From a virus, in the IMG/VR virus record IMGVR_UViG_3300035698_015773, positions 1-24,361 of that record: a DNA stretch of 24,361 nucleotides. One strand, written 5' to 3'. Shown piece by piece: positions 23,055-24,361 of this stretch; position 1 is the stretch's first letter; each line of letters opens with the position of its first letter. The notes under the pieces were generated by a model. It was given only the letters and a program-made list of their open reading frames with translations. It was not told where the DNA came from and made no database searches. The translations under genes and the position numbers were made by a program.

Positions 23055-23082
23055 ATTATAATCGATTTTCTGAAAAAGTCAA
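23055..23082 (-). promoter_or_regulatory. Strong sigma70-type promoter abutting a start codon
   Basis: TTGACT (23077-23082) and a perfect TATAAT (23055-23060) are 16 bases apart on the minus strand. The ATG of the zinc-finger gene lies at 23046-23048, six bases after the -10 box, so the transcription start would fall at or beside the ATG. This is the clearest promoter in the window and could drive the genes to the left. Confidence 0.78.
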
Positions 23083-23088
23083 GAGATA

Positions 23089-23985
23089 TTAAACTAACTT
23101 CCTACCTTTCTTAGTTTTGACAATCCAATTTCGCCGCAATAGTTCCGGCTCAATAATTTCAGTAATGGTATCGCTGGATAAATTAGTCAAAGAAACCAAC
23201 GTCCTGACTCCCACCGGCTGATGTTTCTTCACTGTCGCCAGATATAATCTATCGTTAGCGTCCAGATAGTCCTTGTCGATATCCAGCAGGACCATGATTT
23301 CGTCAATAGTGGATATATCTATATTGCTCAGATTATTAACTGCAGCCCAATCGCGTGTAAAAAGAAGTGAATGGTTAACTAGTCTTGGGTTACTTTTGCT
23401 AATACAAACCAACTTCATACTAGCGGTATCGTCAATTATTAGGTTAAGTTTAGAGGCTGATTTCTTTATGATCTCACATAATTCAGTTTGAGTATATGGT
23501 TGAAGTTGATACTGTAATAGAAAACGATTCTTAATTGTCTCAAGGATACTACCAGGATTAGTTGTAGCTGCGATAAAAGTACTTTGAGGAATTTCTACGG
23601 CCATTACGTGACCGGACTTACCTAAATTGAGTTTGCCAGATTCAATTACGCTTAAAAGTAAATTAGCCACAGTCTTGGGCAAGGCTTGCATCTCGTCTAA
23701 GAATATGATAGAGTTTGCAGTAATTTTAATAAGGAAGGGCAGGATAGACTTAACATCGGAAATGGCTGCACAATTGATTATTTGTATAGGCGTATTTAAT
23801 TCGTTAGCAATAGCTAATCCAATAGTTGTCTTTCCACTTCCGGAAAACCCACTTAGAAAAACGTGGGGGAGACATTCACCTCTTTGTTGGCAGGATTTGA
23901 TGGAGATCTTTAGCCTGTCTATGACCTTCTTTTGGCCAATCAGATCGCCTAACTTTACTGGTCGGAGTTCGTTCGAATAATTCAT
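23089..23985 (-). CDS. ruvB: RuvB-like AAA+ ATPase (Holliday-junction branch-migration helicase)
   Basis: The 298-residue protein is shorter than the usual 330-350 of RuvB but keeps its layout. LRPVKLGDLIGQ at the start matches the RuvB N-terminus. Walker A GFSGSGKTT is at 46-54 and Walker B IIFLDEMQ at 93-100, and ATTNPGS is the sensor 1 zone followed by the LETIKNRF arginine-finger region. The C-terminal winged helix ends EPELLRRNWIVKTKKGRKLV, close to RuvB's EP-L---G---RTP-GR. RuvB drives branch migration with RuvA, which is not in the window. A replication or recombination role in a phage is likely, perhaps using host RuvA or none. A clamp-loader-type function is the alternative. Confidence 0.83.
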   Translation of the reverse strand: MNYSNELRPVKLGDLIGQKKVIDRLKISIKSCQQRGECLPHVFLSGFSGSGKTTIGLAIANELNTPIQIINCAAISDVKSILPFLIKITANSIIFLDEMQALPKTVANLLLSVIESGKLNLGKSGHVMAVEIPQSTFIAATTNPGSILETIKNRFLLQYQLQPYTQTELCEIIKKSASKLNLIIDDTASMKLVCISKSNPRLVNHSLLFTRDWAAVNNLSNIDISTIDEIMVLLDIDKDYLDANDRLYLATVKKHQPVGVRTLVSLTNLSSDTITEIIEPELLRRNWIVKTKKGRKLV

Positions 23986-24007
23986 TGAGGTTACTTATGA
24001 TGATAAA

Positions 24008-24238
24008 TTAACTAAAAATCCACGTATTTTTGTCTTTTAGGTTCCTTTCTTTTTTAGAAGCGATACTATACTCTTCTAACTTTCGTATTCTGTTCTCTAG
24101 CTCCATCACCTTACTTTCTAATTCTTGACAGTAACAACCAAACGTATACAAAGCTTCGCTAGTTGCTCTAGAATCTAATTTGTTAACTTCGTCCCATAAT
24201 TCATCACTATGTTCACCAGAAAAAATACGATTAGGCAT
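24008..24238 (-). CDS. Small hypothetical coiled-coil protein
   Basis: The 76-residue protein has a charged N-terminus and a heptad-like helix from about residue 30 to 62 (ELESKVMELENRIRKLEEY) that should form a short coiled coil, and a basic, polar tail. No family is recognised. Its ATG overlaps the stop of the partial gene to its right by a few bases, and the gap to the RuvB-like gene is short, so it belongs to the same transcription unit. A structural or adaptor role is possible but unsupported. Confidence 0.6.
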   Translation of the reverse strand: MPNRIFSGEHSDELWDEVNKLDSRATSEALYTFGCYCQELESKVMELENRIRKLEEYSIASKKERNLKDKNTWIFS

Positions 24239-24361
24239 GAAAACCCCTTTCTAATATTTCGTCGTCACTAGCATCTTCTATATCACTAATGAATTGCCTT
24301 CGTAAATCGTCAGCAACTAACATTCGTAAAATTTCAGATGGTATTTCAATTTGTGGATAAA
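24231..24361 (-). CDS. C-terminal part of a hypothetical acidic protein (runs off right edge)
   Basis: An open frame from the right edge ends at TAA (24231-24233), overlapping the ATG of the coiled-coil gene by a few bases. The 43 visible residues are acidic and helical (IPSEILRMLVADDLRRQFISDIEDASDDEILERGF). Nothing marks a family. It is called because the frame is open to the edge and its stop sits in the same tight overlap style as other genes here. Confidence 0.55.
   Translation of the reverse strand, partial: YPQIEIPSEILRMLVADDLRRQFISDIEDASDDEILERGFHA

Noticed and set aside
23627-23980. A 117-residue open frame on the plus strand
   Set aside because: It is antisense to the Walker A and B region of the RuvB-like gene and has no recognisable content.
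1-24361. CRISPR arrays, insertion sequences, tRNA genes
   Set aside because: No regularly spaced repeats, no transposase or terminal inverted repeats, and no complete cloverleaf apart from the tRNA-like ends of the tmRNA were seen.

Overview
The window is AT-rich (roughly one third GC by eye) and densely coded. Every gene I can support lies on the minus strand, so transcription runs from high to low coordinates. Genes abut or overlap by a few bases, many start codons are preceded by AGGA/GGAG ribosome sites, and five free-standing homing-endonuclease genes sit between other genes. With a RuvB-like ATPase, zinc-ribbon proteins of unknown function and an RNA gene that reads as a tmRNA, this looks most like part of a large tailed-phage genome. 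A plasmid or other large mobile element is not excluded. No structural, terminase or polymerase gene is visible, so the phage call is inference from style. The host cannot be named.

Region A (about 19.9-24.4 kb) is a small-gene region: two hypothetical proteins, the RuvB-like ATPase, a strong sigma70-type promoter that abuts a start codon, a zinc-finger protein, a 54-residue membrane peptide, a zinc-ribbon protein, a Vsr-like/PD-(D/E)XK homing endonuclease, a dual-specificity phosphatase, and a nucleoside 2-deoxyribosyltransferase-like enzyme translationally coupled to it.

Region B (18.15-19.95 kb) holds the most striking feature: a one-piece tmRNA (ssrA) at about 18509-18849. It has a perfect 7-bp acceptor helix, a classic H-type pseudoknot just before the tag, and a short tag frame ending LAA. 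It is flanked by a second Vsr-like endonuclease on its 5' side and a minimal HNH endonuclease on its 3' side.

Region C (1-18.15 kb) is an almost gapless glycan-synthesis operon. It contains two NAD-dependent sugar epimerases/dehydratases, an RmlC-like epimerase, a methyltransferase, three tandem paralogous glycosyltransferases plus two other GT-A enzymes and a GT90 enzyme, a B12-binding radical SAM enzyme, a DJ-1/PfpI protein, a LicD-like transferase, a nucleotidyltransferase-cupin fusion, an E1-alpha/E1-beta pair of thiamine-diphosphate enzymes without E2 or E3, two small HAD phosphatases, a heptose-kinase-like GHMP kinase and a second small nucleotidyltransferase. A partial exported thioredoxin follows at the left edge. 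HNH and LAGLIDADG endonucleases are inserted seamlessly between sugar genes. Together the genes look able to make one or more unusual nucleotide-activated sugars (heptose-like and/or branched) and attach them to a surface glycan, either the host envelope or the virion. The end product cannot be read from sequence.
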